The notes below the pieces were generated by a model. That model had not been told where the DNA came from, did not search any database, and saw only the letters and a program-made list of their open reading frames with translations. A stretch of DNA of 64,000 bases from Micractinium sp. NFX-FRZ (Eukaryota > Chlorophyta > Trebouxiophyceae > Chlorellales > Chlorellaceae): NCBI GenBank assembly GCA_029339195.1, contig JAPTJF010000168.1, forward strand, positions 1 to 64,000, in the 5' to 3' direction. Made by a program: the position numbers and the translations under genes. Below are positions 1 to 10,651 of this stretch, one piece after another. How positions within the stretch are numbered: position 1 is the stretch's first letter; each line of letters starts with the position of its first letter.

Positions 1-74
<74 letters not shown>
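1..74. repeat. Poly(G) tract at window edge
   Basis: An uninterrupted run of 74 G. Shorter G/C runs occur inside introns further along, so it may be genuine, but a run of this length at the edge may be an assembly artefact or gap. It lies on the downstream side of the truncated minus-strand gene at 451-5641. Confidence 0.95.
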
Positions 75-77
<3 letters not shown>

Positions 78-450
78 AGGGTGAATTGAGATGAGAAGGC
101 AAAGGGAGAGGAGCGGAGCTTGGCAGGCTGCAGCAGTGAACGCCTTCCTGGCCCCACATGTGCGCGCCCCTCCCCCCACCAACAGCAGCGGCGCCACCCT
201 CAGCGCCCCTGGCCATGCTCTCGAGTGTGTGGAGTCGCCCAGTATTGGCTCAGCTGCAGCTGCTGCAGCAGCTGCTTGTGCGGCTATCCCTCCCCGCCGC
301 CTCCTCACCCCTACACCTTAACTCGTATTCGCCCTGCGCCCCTCACCAGCAGCAGCAGCTGAGCAGCTCGAGCAGCCTCACCTCCCACCCCACTGCTGCA
401 AAATAGCGCGCACTACGTTTCCAACACCTCTCTCAACATCGCCCCCTCAC
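75..450. other. Unresolved 3' part of the WAC-PHD-DDT gene
   Basis: This stretch follows the last exon I can place for the minus-strand gene starting at 5641. A donor (GTGAGG) sits right after that exon, so the rest of the DDT domain should lie further left. I find no exon here that continues in phase. The sequence is rich in CAG/CTG triplets. Confidence 0.5.
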
Positions 451-3400
451 CAGCAGCAGCTGCTGCAGCAGCTTGGGCAGCTCCGGGTTGTCCAGGGGCC
501 AGGCGGCGGAGATATAGAGCTCCTGCAGCCCCATGGGGCGCGCCTCGCACGCGTCGGCGTACAGCTTCAGGAACTCGGCCACCATCAGGCCGTGGGTCAG
601 CATGGCCTGCGGGGTTTGGGGCGTTGGGGTGAAGGGCTGATGATAGGGTGTAGGGTGTTGGGGTGTAAGGCGTTCTGGGGTGTAGGGTGTGATGGGGTTC
701 AGGGTGCGTAAACACACGGCATCTGGGTTGCTGCACTGGCGACGCCGTGGGGAGAGCAAAGGCGGTAGGGGGGAGGCAGACTGAGGCGGTGGGCAACCTT
801 GGTGTGGAGAGGTGGGTGGGAATGCATGGTACAGAAAGCTGCAAACTGGGCATGTTGACAACAAGTGCTCAGATGGCATCACAAATTACGTGTTCCCCCA
901 CAATGCATGCACCTCCTCACCTGTGCGTGCTGCCCGCAGATTTACTATGCTGGCAGAGCTCACCCATCTCACACACACCCTCCCTCCACCCCACTCATGC
1001 GCCTTACCCTCACCTGCGCGTCCTGCCCGCTGACCAGGGCATCATACTCCGTCGGCGGCCCCTGCACAATGACCTGCAGCCTCCCCAGTGCCTCCGCCGC
1101 CTCCGCCACCCGCATGCGCAGGTCGTCCTGCTCCGCGGCGCCAAAGCCGGGCTGCGGACCCAGCCCCGCGGCCGCCGCGGCCGCCTGGCTGGCCCAACGT
1201 GCGCTGAGCTCCTGAAGCTCCCGCAGCCGGATCTCCAGCCGGTTCACATTCTCCCGCTCCTCCTCCAGCACATCAAAGTCGTCCGGCTGCAAAGTCGATA
1301 ACAAATCAAAGAGCGCAGGGCAGGGGAGGGCGGGTGAGGGCAGGGATGCAAACGAGTGCACGGGGATGCATGACAAGACCATCAGCGGGGGTGTGGGGGA
1401 GGGAGGGGGTGTGTTAAGCTGGGCAAGAGCAGGTGCTGGGGAGTGGGCCAGGGAATGGGGTCGAGGTGGGTGGGCTTGGGCGGGCCTGGTGGGCGGTGGC
1501 GGAGTGCAGAGCTGCCTAAGGCGCGCATGCCGACCTGCGCCCCTGACCTTTGAGGACATGCGGCAGTGCACCGCCTTGACAACATCCCGGGAGGGGCGCG
1601 CCAGGTGGCCGTGCGGCAACGCGCAGGGGGAAGGGTCAGCCTGGAGCACCGCCTGAGGCCTGCCGAATGACTGCTATCCTATGCTGTGCTGTGCTGAGCT
1701 GCGCTGTCCGGCTGAGTCGTCAGGCGCACCCAGACCTGCCCAGCCTGCCCTCCTGGCCAGCTCACTCACCAGCCTGCAATTTCCCAGGCTCAACCCGCGA
1801 CCACCCCGCCCGCCCTCCAGCTTTCCAGCCGCCCTCGCCCCTCACCTTCTTGCTCTCCTTCTGCGTGTTCGTCAGCAACCGCTTCAGCGCCTTGTCCTCC
1901 GCCGCCTGCAGCAGCGAGAATGCAGTGCGTGAAACCAGATATTGATGTCTCCACACAACACACGCGCACACTCTTGCACATACACGCATACACGCAACAC
2001 CAGCGCTGCCTGTGGCATTGCCGCCACCCTGCACTGCGCACAGTACTGCATCATGGCAGCACGCACTACCACGCAGTACCACGCACCTTCTCGCGCTGCG
2101 CCGTGCGCTCGCTGGCGTCCCGCTTGCGCGCCTCCATATCCATCACCCGCCTCAGCGCCGCCTGTGTTGTGTCCACACACTTGGGGCAGCACCAGTCGCC
2201 AGAGGGGAGGTCGGCGGGGTTGAGGGCCAGGCAGGCCTGGTGGAAGGAGCGGGGGCAGGTGTCGCAGAGGAGCAGCGGCGAGTGCTGCGGGTGCGCCACC
2301 TGCGCAGCAGGCACAGCACAGGGGCGAGGCGCCACGTGAGCAGGATGATGTGGGAGCGGGAGCAAGGGGGCTGGCAACCGGCTGTTTGATTGGATAGAAG
2401 CAGTGCGGCGGCAAGCGTGCGGCGCTGAGTACAGGAGCGCGCGGGCAGTGTGCGCTGCGCTGCGGGTGCACGTGCAGAACCAAGAGGGGGGCAGCGGGGG
2501 CGCACCCGGTGGCACTTGGGGCACTTGAAGTTGTTTCTGTCCGACTTGGGCTTGGCCTGAAGGGGGCAGTGTGGATGGGAAGGGGGCCGAGATGTGAGGC
2601 AGGGAAAGGCAGGGTAGGGCAGAGTGGATGGGAATGAGCAGGGCACCACAGAGGCAGCCAAGCAGTGTGCCACCCACGGAGCCGCAGAAGTCAAAACCAC
2701 CGTGCCTGGGGGCACCCGCAAGCCAACCCAACTGCGGCGCTGCACATGACGCCAGCACATGTGTCTAGCCAACGCAAGTGCAGGGCTGCAAGTGACGCCA
2801 GGCACAAGTGCCCACCCACCGCTCCTCCCGCCCTCCCCTCTGCACCTGCTGCTGCTGTTGCTGCATGGCCTGGCGTGCTGCCTCCACCCCGTCCATCTGC
2901 CCCGGACCCGTCACGCTGCCCGCTGTGATCAGGCCCCCCGGCTGGCCTGCCCCATGGCTGCCGCCGCTGCCGCCCGCAGCTGCCACAGCCGCCGCAGCAA
3001 AGGCAGCGGCCGCGGGGTTGGTGCCTCCCGGGTAGCTCCCCCCAAACACGCCGGCGGCAGCAGCAGCGCCGGCGCCGCGGCCGCCCCAGCGCCCGCGCCC
3101 ACGGCCCCGCCCACGGCCGCGGCCCCGCCCAGGCAGCTGTCTGAACCATTCCTCCTCCGCCCCAGCCTGCACAGGTCGGTACTCTGCAGGCACAGGGGCA
3201 GGCAGGCAGGGGCAGGGCAGCAGGCAGGGGCGGGTCGGCAGGCAGGTCAGGAAACCACCATGCATAAAAGGGGCCTGTCGGCACCTTGTCCCACAACTAA
3301 CATCGGCGCGCCCCCTGCCTACATCAATCAACGCCTGGCACGCCGGACGCCGGAGTGCGCTCGCATCGGACAGCGCACCGCACCGCATCTGCTCTCAAGG

Positions 3401-5641
3401 CAGCCAACGCCCGTGCCGCCCCGCAGCCCTGACACCCCTGCTCCTGCCGGCCCCGCAGCCCACCCACCGTCATCGCTGAAGTCGCTGGCTGCCTCTGCCG
3501 TCGCCCCCATCTCCGCCTCCTCCTCTGCCGGATCATACTCCTCTCCCTCCTCCTCATCCTCAGCTCCCCCTGCTGCACCGCCTCCCTCCTCATCGGACCC
3601 AGCCGCAGCCGCTGCCGCTGCCGCCTGCAGCGACGGCACCTTCTGAAGCGCCTTTTGGCGGGCGGGGCGCAGGCGCTCCGCCAGGCCCTCTGGCAGCTCC
3701 TGGGGCAGGCCGTACAGCTGGCGCCAGTACTCGGACACACGCCACAGGCAGCTCACGCCAGCAACACCCTGCGGCGGGGGCGGCAAGCGGGGGGGCAGCA
3801 CACAAGGGGTGAGCTGGCGGTGCTTCAGCAGGGAGAGCATGCATGCACGATGCGCAAGCAAGCGTAGTGACGACAGCCAGGGCAGGGGCAGCGCAAGCAC
3901 ACGAGGGGAAGCAACAAGGCGAGGAAGGCGGCATACAGCTGTTCTCCTCAAAGCGGCATGAGCTGTGCAGCTGGGCCCCAGATGGCCCCCCTGCATGCTC
4001 TCCCTCACCCGCCCGCCTGCCGCCCCTCTGTGACCTTCCCTCTGCTCACCGCCACTGGCTCCGCCGTCGCCACCGTCTCCACCCAGCGCTGCAGCAGCGG
4101 CCTGGAAAGCGCTGCCAGCGGGGAGCCCTCGGCAGGCCGCTGCAGGTGCGCCAGGCGCAGGCTGGCGCGTGCGCCGGCGGGGGCGCATGCTTCATCCAGC
4201 CACTCAACGACATACGTGATGGAGGAAGGGTCCACTGGGCCCGCCTCCTCCTCCTCCTCATCCTCATCACTCTCGCCTCCAGCGCCCCCACCCTCCTCCT
4301 TCTCTTGCGTCGCCTCTGAATCGGCCTTGCCGCTGTCGGCCGCGCCGTTTGCCTTGGCAGTGCTGCCGCCGGCGCGTGCCGCCTTGCCGGGCACCTGCAC
4401 CTCGCGCACCACGCACCGCCGGCTGCTGCTGCCCTCCACTGTGCCAAGCAGCTCCTCGCCCTGCCAGGCACGCAAGCGGGAGAAGCAGAGCAAGGCGTGT
4501 GAAAGAGAGGCACCTCAGGCAGCAGGCTACAGGCACGCTGCTCTCTACCTGGGAGTATGGACAGCCTTGGCAGCAGCAGCGTACAGTATCGCCCACAGTG
4601 AGCACGCGGCGACACAGCAGAATCTGCAACCGAGCCCAGCACAGCCCAGTGCACGCACGCGCGCACCGGCACAAAGCGTGTGGCAAAGTGCGCCAGGATG
4701 GAAGCCCCCAGCGTCTCAGCATCTTCCAGTGAGTGGTGCACCAGAGCAATGGACTCCGCCTCGTAGAGCTTGGGGAACTGCCAGGGGTGCAGGGCAGATG
4801 AGGGGAGGGGAAAGAGCGGGTGGGGGCCAGGCAAGGCGTCGCAGCACGTGAGGAAGCAAGTGAAGGTTCAAACTATGGCGGTTCTGGCGGCGGACGGCGC
4901 AGTGCAGCGTTAATTTGTGTTTATTTTCTATCCGCAGTGCTGCTGCAGCACGGTGAGCGCCAGCAGGCCAGCTCTGCAATTGGCCAGCTGCAGCGCATAC
5001 CGCCCTGCTGCCGGCGTCGCCTCCGGCAGTGCCCGCACCCCGCCTCCAAGCCGCTGCCTTCGGGCCCCAGCTGCTGCTGTCTGGCGGCTGCTGCTGGCAG
5101 CCCTGGGCACGAGAGGCGTGGCTCTCGCAGCAAGGGCGGCCCGAAACCGGCTGCCATCCCCTGCTCCAGGGAGCCCAGTCCCACCTGCTCCACCACCAGG
5201 CCCACTCGCTGCTCGCTCAGGATGGCCTCCTCGTAGGTCAGGCCGCTGGCGCCGGTGTATTTGCAGCTCCATGTGCGCTGCCGGTAGGCGTTCAGCCGCT
5301 GGAGGTACGCCCTGCAGCGCGGGAACCCCACCGAGATCAGTCCCGCCTCGTCCAAGGCCCATGCAGGCCGGTGCAGGCGCCTGGGCGTCGCTGGCGGGGA
5401 GCCAGGCCGCCTGGCTGGGCCGCGCATCGCCGAGCCACCGGCTGCAAAAACGCAGCATGAAGCGCAGGCAGGCCCTGCCCCTCCCTCTGCCCCTCCCGCT
5501 GCGCCGCGATCGCTGCTCGACTCACTCATAGTCTGTGAACACCTCTCCCGTGTAGCGAACCACCCAGCAGCGGCTGTCCCCCGCCAGCCCCTCCGGCAGC
5601 GCCAGGCGCAGCTGGTGCTCGCCCTCCTCGTTACTTGGCAT
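451..5641 (-). CDS. ISWI-type remodeller accessory subunit (WAC-PHD-DDT), 3' partial
   Basis: Probably a non-catalytic nuclear subunit of an ISWI chromatin remodeller, related to ACF1/BAZ proteins. Thirteen exons join in frame: 5641-5526, 5311-5185, 4777-4667, 4623-4549 (least certain), 4460-4050, 3768-3468, 3183-2846, 2556-2506, 2299-2087, 1905-1846, 1652-1548, 1286-1014 and 606-451, giving 779 residues before the window edge. Residues about 26-80 are a WAC domain (VFTDYEAYLQRL, WSCKYTG, LTYEEAILSE). Residues about 503-548 are a PHD finger split by an intron (CPKC, CDTC, H-x2-C, CPKC). The last exon opens a DDT domain (LMVAEFLKLYADA). Acidic, Gly/Arg-rich and Gln-rich linkers lie between. 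The start is the ATG of the first WAC exon. Animal ACF1/BAZ proteins place the PHD after the DDT, so the order here is unusual. The domain calls are firm; the ISWI role is inferred. Confidence 0.85.
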
Positions 5642-5899
5642 TTTAGAGGGTGCACATCGTCGGATAATGGACAGCACCGCGTCGCAACGCCGCTTCATCC
5701 GGCCCTGCTGCCCTGCCTCCCACCTCAGCACGCTCCTCTGATGTTGGCGGGGGGCCTTGCGACTACATCTGTTGCATTCAAACAGACGGTTCGAGCACGC
5801 GAAAACGACCAACAAGGCAGAGAGTTGGCAGCAGGGCCCCCTGGTGCCCACCCGCTGCTGGCCCGCGCTGCCGCTGCTCTGCCCCGCCCCGCCGCGCGC
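5642..5899. other. Short intergenic gap between tandem minus-strand genes
   Basis: About 258 bp separate the methyltransferase stop from the start codon of the WAC-PHD-DDT gene. It must hold the 3'UTR of one and the promoter/5'UTR of the other. No TGTAA polyadenylation signal or TATA box was seen. Confidence 0.5.
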
Positions 5900-8800
5900 T
5901 CAGCCAAACAAGTCGTCACGGTGCCAGTCGTCTGCAGGGGCGTCGCCGTGCTCCACCGCCATCAGCACGTAGCCGCCCTCGTACTCCTGCACGGGCAAAG
6001 GAGGGGATGGCGGTGCCATGTGCCATCCACTCAGCAGACGCAACCACGCCGCGGCCAGCACACCGCGCCAAGGCATGACATTCGCAGCTTCAAGAGTGTC
6101 ACGCTGCACTCCACCATACTGCAGTCGCACATCAAACTGTGGGCACTTCCAGATGAGCTGCCCCCCACCTGCTTGATGTCCAGCACATCCTCCGCCACCG
6201 GCTGCACCCGCTCGACGCCGACACGCAGGCCCAGCGCCGCCATCGCACCGGTGGTCGCATCAAACATGGCCTGGTGGGTTGGTTGGGTTTGAAGCAGGGT
6301 GGGGGTGTTAAGCGAACCCAGGGAGGGGCCAGGGGGCAGTTAGGAAGGTCAACATGTTGGTGGGCACAGCGGTGAGCAGGCACAGCAGGACCAGGGCAGA
6401 CGAGCTGTGAGAAGCGCTCGTAAGCATGCCAGTGCAGCACCGGAAGCAAGTCCACTCCCACTTGTTCTCGCACCGCCGCGCCACCCCAACCGTGCCGCGC
6501 GCCCCCACCTGCTCCCGCACAGCGCAGCACAGCACGGCGCGCCCGCCGGGGCGCAGCCTGTGCTTGATCACCGCAGGCAACATCAGCACCATGGGCCTGC
6601 AGGAGGGAGGGGGCAGAATGGGAATTCAGGCAGGCTGGCTTTGCAGGAGTGGGCACAGGGCAGGGCGCTGCTGAGCAGGATGGGGGCTGGGCAGGGGCAG
6701 AATGGCGATGCACAGCAGCGAGCCCCAACCATGTACAGTGGCCCTCTTATTCCCCAGGCCCAAGTCATACCTTGTTCGAGCGACCCACGCACCCCAGACT
6801 GCCCCAGCAGTTCCACACCCCATGCCAATCATAAGACGGTTGTACCTACCTGGTGTCTGCGCCAATTCAACGTCGTACTGCGCTCTCCACCCTACCCGCC
6901 AGGCTCTGCCACTGCCCCAGCCCCACCCACCACACAAAACCTCAAACACGTAGAGGTCCTGCTCACCACTCGTAGAGGACGTCTGTGCCAATGATCACAT
7001 CATACTGCTCCTCCAGCCCCATCCCCGGCGCCCCGCACTCGTTGCCGCCCGTGTCAATGGAGGCCCCCGGCGCCACTGCCGTGGAGCGCGGCACGCCGGG
7101 GGACGCTGCCAGTGCAGCGCGCTGCGCAGGCGGCAGCCAGTCCACGCTGTCCTGCCAGTCATAGAAGCGCACGCGCATGTTTGGGGGCGCCTCCCAGGGC
7201 GCCCCTGCCGCTTCGCCTGCTGCCTGCCCACACTGCTCCGCCCCCAGCTGCCCCTCCCCGCTCTGCCCCGCCGTGCTGCAGCCCCCTGCTGCCTCTCCGA
7301 TGAGAGCATCAAAGTCGTCGCTGCCGCACTCGCTGGCGTCTTCCGGGTCCCATCCCTCCGCCTCCTCCTGCGCCTGCCGCTGCCAGCCCCCCGCCACTGC
7401 CACGCCAGCGCCGTCAGCCGCAACCGCCCCGTTGGCCGCCGAGGGCGTCGCCGGGCCCTGCGCCCCCGCGCCGTTGCCGCTGCCAGAGCCGGCACCAGCA
7501 GTGGTGCCGGCAGTTGCAGTGGTAGGGTCGGCCTGCTGGCCGGCGTTCAGGTGCACGCAGTCTCTCAGGTTGCGTAGCACAGCGTCCACATAGTCTGACA
7601 GCACAACCGACTCAGCACCCAGCTTGGCAGCCAGGATGCCGCAGGAGCCGCAGCCGCTGCCAATCTCCAGCACACGCCGTCCGGCCACGATGCCCGGGTG
7701 GCGCACCATCTCCCTGGGGTGGTGGAAAGGAGGGGGCAGGCAGGAAGGTTCAGGCGGGGTTGGGGATGGCAGGGCAAGACGGGGCAGCAAGGGGCAGGGC
7801 AGGGCGGGGTGATGTGCGAGCAGAGCGGAAATGAAGCATGCTGCCCCCCGTGCGCCAACACATTCCTGCCACCTACAGCCCCCACCAGCTGCCCATGCAC
7901 TGGCACAACCAAACCACCCCACCTGCAAAACGTGTGCGCACACTGCACAGACAGGGGTCGGGGGCGGGGGGCGGTGTGGGAGGGCGTTAAGATACGCCGC
8001 AAGTGAGAGGTTGCACGTTGCGCTGGGCAGCTGGAAACACAAGCAGCGTGGGTCCAAGCCCCAAGTCGCCAGGCAGCTTTACACGCCGGCTCAGCTGACC
8101 GCTCAACCCCGCACCCGCCCTCTTACTCACCGTCCACACTTTGGCGCCCACACCGTCGCCAAGCGGCCCCTCTTTCAGCGTCACTGACGTGCCGCCGTAA
8201 GTGAAGGTGCGCGTCTGCGGGCAGGAGAGGCAGGCAGGCAGGCAGGCAGGCAAGGCCAGGAGGGCTTGGGAGGGCAATCTTCTGGAGCAGCATGCCAGCA
8301 GGTGGGCGGTACAGGGGACACCCAGGCGGGGCAGGGAGCCATCATCAGGGGCTGCAAACCCCCAGCGGCAACTTAGGCCGGCACAGGCGAGCTACAGCTC
8401 CTGGCGAGCCGGCACAGCCCCGCCTGCCCAAACCTGCGGCAGATAGCAGGCGCGGGTGCAGGTGGCAACCGCCTTGGCCGCCAGGCCACGCATCTCAGCG
8501 TCATCTGCAGGCAGAGCCGCCAGCCCAGGGCTGAGGGCCTCCCAAGCGCACCCACATGCACCTCCGGGAACATCTGAACTGCCAAGCAAGCGTGCGGGCA
8601 TAAAAAGCAGAGGATGCAGGAGGGTGGGCGGCAGGGTGCGTGGGCGGGCGGCGGGGCTACCTTGCCGCTGGTGGCCATGAGGCCGCTGCAGGCTGCCAGC
8701 ACATCCGACACGTCGTTGAGCATCTCCTCATCCTCTGCCGCACCGTAAGTGCCGCCGACAGGTGGGCGTCAAGTGGGCAACAAGGCAGCGCAGCAGAGGT

Positions 8801-9440
8801 GGGCTGGGGTTGGGTGGGCCAAGGGTGAAGTGGGCAGGCGCCATGATGGTCGCGGCAAGTGGGCGGCGCAGTGCAGGCTAGGCATCGTGGCGGTGGCAAC
8901 GCAAAGCCTTACCTGTATACTTGAGCAGGCTTGTCAGCAGAGGCACGGCACCAGCCTGCCTGGCCTGCAGCAAGAGCGGGGCAAGCATGTCGCAGACTTG
9001 CTTATTGGCAGCAGGCAGTTGGGCAGCAACCGCAGCGTGCATTTGCATGCTCCGCTTCGCCCCTGAAAAGCCAATGGCCCCTGGAGTTGGCCCTTCCTGC
9101 CCTTTTCCAGACCCCAACAGCACCCAGCACCCACCTCCTCTGCACATCCCTCAAAATTCAGCACCCATCTCCGCTGCACACTCCTCAGAGTTCAACAACC
9201 ACTTCCTCTGCACCCACCTCCCTCTGCATAGGCTGAACAACTCAAGAGCGCAGCACCCACCTCCTCTGCGTAGGCTTCAGACGTCAGCGCCCCCACCATC
9301 TCCCGCAGCGCCTGCTTGGCCCGCACCAGGGCGGCAGGGGTCTGGCCCCGCCGGTAGCCGCGCAGCGCCCCCATCCAGCGCTCCACCTGTTCGCTGGCAA
9401 TGAGTGCGCTGATAAACGACTCCTCCAAGGCCATATCCAT
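5900..9440 (-). CDS. METTL21/FAM86-like protein N-methyltransferase
   Basis: A class I SAM-dependent methyltransferase of the Methyltransf_16 group, whose known members methylate lysines on chaperones and translation factors. Exons: 9440-9261, 9054-8913 (left boundary uncertain), 8734-8661, 8538-8434 (weak acceptor), 8214-8131, 8030-7996, 7713-6967, 6596-6509, 6270-6169 and 5986-5900, giving about 547 residues. The SAM-binding glycine loop is RVLEIGSGCGSCG (about residues 220-232), with VVLSDY after it. The substrate-side motif is VIIGTDVLYEW (about 446-456). A roughly 115-residue Ala/Gly/Glu-rich insertion interrupts the Rossmann domain. The N-terminal 190 residues are helical and unassigned. 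The first ATG in the open frame at 9440 was chosen; further upstream only a TTG is available. The target protein cannot be inferred. Confidence 0.82.
9118..9282 (-). repeat. Tandem copies of an exon 1/donor boundary
   Basis: Read on the minus strand, the end of methyltransferase exon 1 with its donor (GCAGAGGAG then GTGGGTGCTG) is followed by about three more imperfect copies of the same GCAG-rGGArGTGG segment within the intron, 35-50 bp apart. Some keep a GT donor and one has ATGG. See findings. Confidence 0.7.
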
Positions 9441-10186
9441 GGTTGTGGGTGCTCGGGTGCTGCCCAAAGGAGGTGCGATGGATCACGGTGCGGTGTGGCG
9501 GCGCTGCCCGGCGGGAGTGGGCAGGGTCAGGCGGCGAGCTGTCGCGGCGAGCTCTGGCGGGGAGCCGTGGCAGAGGAACGGAGACAGAGGGGAGATCAGA
9601 CCTCGGTGAAGCCTGCAGAAGGGCAGGCAAGGGACCCAAATTGCGATGTCCCGAGAGGCTCGTCCTGCACGCCTCGGGAGCCGCCGCCGCTGCCGCCGCC
9701 GCCCAACAGAGCTCCCGCTGCTGTCATCATGACGCGCACCGCGGCGAATTTGCATGCTGCATTTCCCAATCCCTACGGACTGCCGGAGCCCCCGCCACGC
9801 CCGCATGCCTGGGGGGAACTCGCCAACGAACCTTGGTTGCTGCAGTGTGCCGGTCTCCCTACCTAGCCAGCAGGTGGTTATGTGTGATTCGCCACCGCTG
9901 CGGCCGAAGACGCTGCCGCCGCTTCATGGCCAGCGGCGGCGGGCGGGGCCAGCGGGCGCAGCAGGGACCTAGCGGTGTTGGCCCACCGCCATCAGGCTGG
10001 TGCCAGCAGACACTCAGATAACCAGTGACGCTTTAATGGAATGGTAGGACTGATTAATGTCGATTGCAACATCAGTATCAATAAGGAGTGCTATTGCCCT
10101 GGTCACTGCCGCCTTGCCTGGCGTTGCCTTGCCACAGGCATCCATGAAGCACCCCGAGTGCGGTCGCCCCGGCAAGCAACACCCTT

Positions 10187-10205
10187 GACCAGGCACCGCC
10201 TGGTC
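10187..10205. other. Perfect 8-bp hairpin
   Basis: GACCAGGC, a 3-nt ACC loop, then GCCTGGTC: an exact inverted repeat downstream of the transporter gene. It could be a 3'UTR structure; no function is shown. Confidence 0.6.
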
Positions 10206-10632
10206 ATCTACAGGCGGTGTCGTGCGGCAGGCCCTCTGGTGCCCTTGTGCATGTCTGCATACTCCCCGACTGCCCGCCGGATTACCAACAGCTGGTGCTA
10301 GGTGTTTACTTTCCTGAAGGAGTGCAAGCATGACCGTCAGCCATGCTTGCTGTAGCACTGCCAGCCCTGCAGGCAAGCAAGCAGCAGCAGCAGCAACGAA
10401 AGCAGCAGCAGCAGGTACAGCAGGTGCAGCAGGTACAGCCCGAGGGCATGCAAGAAGCTAGCGAGCTAGCGGCGGCAGGCACCTGCTGCTCGTGCCGATG
10501 CCTGCTAGCAGAGGTGTGCGACTGGCCCTAGCCCTAAAACCCCAAACCCTGAGGAGCAGTGGGAGGGGTAACCATCTGAGGCGAACATCTCCCCATGCTG
10601 ATCTCAGCATGTGTTGTGGACCACATCTCCTC

Positions 10633-10637
10633 TTACA
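10633..10637 (-). terminator. Candidate TGTAA polyadenylation signal of the transporter
   Basis: On the minus strand TGTAA lies about 15 nt after the transporter stop codon. TGTAA is the usual green-algal polyadenylation signal, but the resulting 3'UTR would be very short, so this call is tentative. Confidence 0.35.
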
Positions 10638-10651
10638 AACTCTCAACCCAG

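Larger units (their letters stand above)
9441..10651. other. Intergenic region with CAG repeats, hairpin and telomere-like motif
   Basis: This 1.2-kb stretch lies between two minus-strand genes. The left part (to about 10.0 kb) should be the promoter and 5'UTR of the methyltransferase. The rest lies downstream of the transporter. It is less GC-rich around 10.02-10.12 kb. It contains a perfect hairpin (10187-10205), CAG triplet repeats (about 10379-10440) and a CCCTAAA-like stretch (10526-10550). No open frame with recognisable content was found. Confidence 0.6.

Noticed and set aside
1..74. Poly(G) as a telomere
   Set aside because: Green-algal telomeres are TTTAGGG-type repeats. A pure G run is more likely a simple repeat or sequencing artefact.
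969..1649. Long minus-strand open frame as one exon
   Set aside because: It covers two genuine exons (1652-1548 and 1286-1014) plus an intron with clear donor and acceptor.
9440..9467. Upstream TTG extension of the methyltransferase
   Set aside because: Nuclear genes of this kind start at ATG. The ATG at 9440 gives a complete open exon.
9722..9733. Box C-like ATGATGA on the minus strand upstream of the methyltransferase
   Set aside because: No CTGA box within normal distance and no closing stem.
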